Notes under the pieces: generated by a model
Told to the model about the DNA's origin: nothing
Database searches by the model: none
The model's input: the letters and a program-made list of their open reading frames with translations, nothing else
Part shown: positions 5,946 to 6,039 of the stretch, one piece after another
How the letters are laid out: every line of letters starts with the position of its first letter
Position numbering within the stretch: the first letter of the stretch is position 1
Translations under genes and position numbers: made by a program
From: Christensenella sp. UBA7707
GTDB lineage: Bacteria; Bacillota; Clostridia; Christensenellales; CAG-138
Reading direction: 5' to 3'
Length of the DNA stretch: 6,039 nt
Assembly (NCBI GenBank): GCA_002482435.1
Contig: DLFZ01000104.1
Location: 18,448 to 24,486, forward strand

Positions 5946-5980
5946 CAAGCACATGGCTTTGCCATGTGCTTGAGTTTTTT
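5946..5980 (+). terminator. Rho-independent terminator of the redox operon
   Basis: A perfect 12-bp stem (CAAGCACATGGC 5946-5957 with GCCATGTGCTTG 5961-5972) closes a TTT loop. It is followed by AG and a run of six T (5975-5980). It begins 12 nt after the last stop codon. On the opposite strand the stem is not followed by a T run, so it should act mainly on plus-strand transcripts. Confidence 0.93.
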
Positions 5981-5993
5981 CAGGGCGGCTCAC

Positions 5994-6038
5994 TCACCGT
6001 TCCCCGCCCTGCAAGGTGTCCATTGTGACGCGCATGTC
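5994..6038 (-). CDS. Possible C-terminal tail of a convergent gene (partial)
   Basis: From the right edge the minus strand reads 14 open codons to a TGA at 5996-5994, with a protein-like ending DMRVTMDTLQGGER. The gene would converge on the redox operon, with the terminator between them. An inverted repeat follows or overlaps the stop (CAGGGCGG 5981-5988 with CCGCCCTG 6004-6011). Fourteen codons are too few to name a family, and the open frame could be chance. Confidence 0.22.
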   Translation of the reverse strand, partial: DMRVTMDTLQGGER

Positions 6039-6039
6039 G

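Noticed and set aside
1..6039. CRISPR array, tRNA, rRNA or phage genes
   Set aside because: No regularly spaced repeats, no cloverleaf or rRNA-like sequence and no phage-type protein was seen on either strand.

Overview
The window looks like chromosome from an anaerobic Bacillota of the Clostridia type. The signs are strong AAAGGAGG-like ribosome binding sites, tightly overlapping genes, moderately high GC with AT-rich promoter islands, and several small iron-sulfur proteins. This placement is an inference from style, because there is no rRNA or other marker gene.

Layout: a possible hairpin terminator (4-38) lies at the left edge. A minus-strand gene (58-1689) encodes a group-1, ALDH4A1-like 1-pyrroline-5-carboxylate (P5C) dehydrogenase. 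A 300-bp divergent intergenic region (1690-1989) carries AT-rich promoter elements facing both ways. Six plus-strand genes follow: a small [2Fe-2S] protein (1990-2295), an FAD/NAD(P)-type oxidoreductase (2292-3392), a [4Fe-4S] ferredoxin-like protein (3386-3874), a GNAT acetyltransferase (3977-4423), a BFD-type [2Fe-2S] protein (4514-4795) and a DAO-family FAD oxidoreductase (4785-5933). A strong intrinsic terminator (5946-5980) ends this run. The last ~45 bases may hold the tail of a convergent minus-strand gene.

How it fits together: the five redox genes have the parts, sizes and order expected of a heteromeric dye-linked proline dehydrogenase (alpha-gamma-delta-beta type, known from Thermococcales and related to the hydroxyproline dehydrogenase, HcnABC and sarcosine oxidase families). 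The DAO-family subunit would oxidise proline, or a close analogue, to P5C. Electrons would pass through the flavin and Fe-S subunits, and the divergent P5C dehydrogenase would oxidise glutamate semialdehyde to glutamate with NAD(P)+. Together this is a self-contained proline-to-glutamate catabolic module. The unusual points are the alpha chain split into two genes, a GNAT gene inserted between the gamma- and delta-like genes, a non-canonical first Fe-S motif in the gamma-like protein, and the absence of a regulator or transporter in the window. Substrate and electron acceptor cannot be read from sequence alone.
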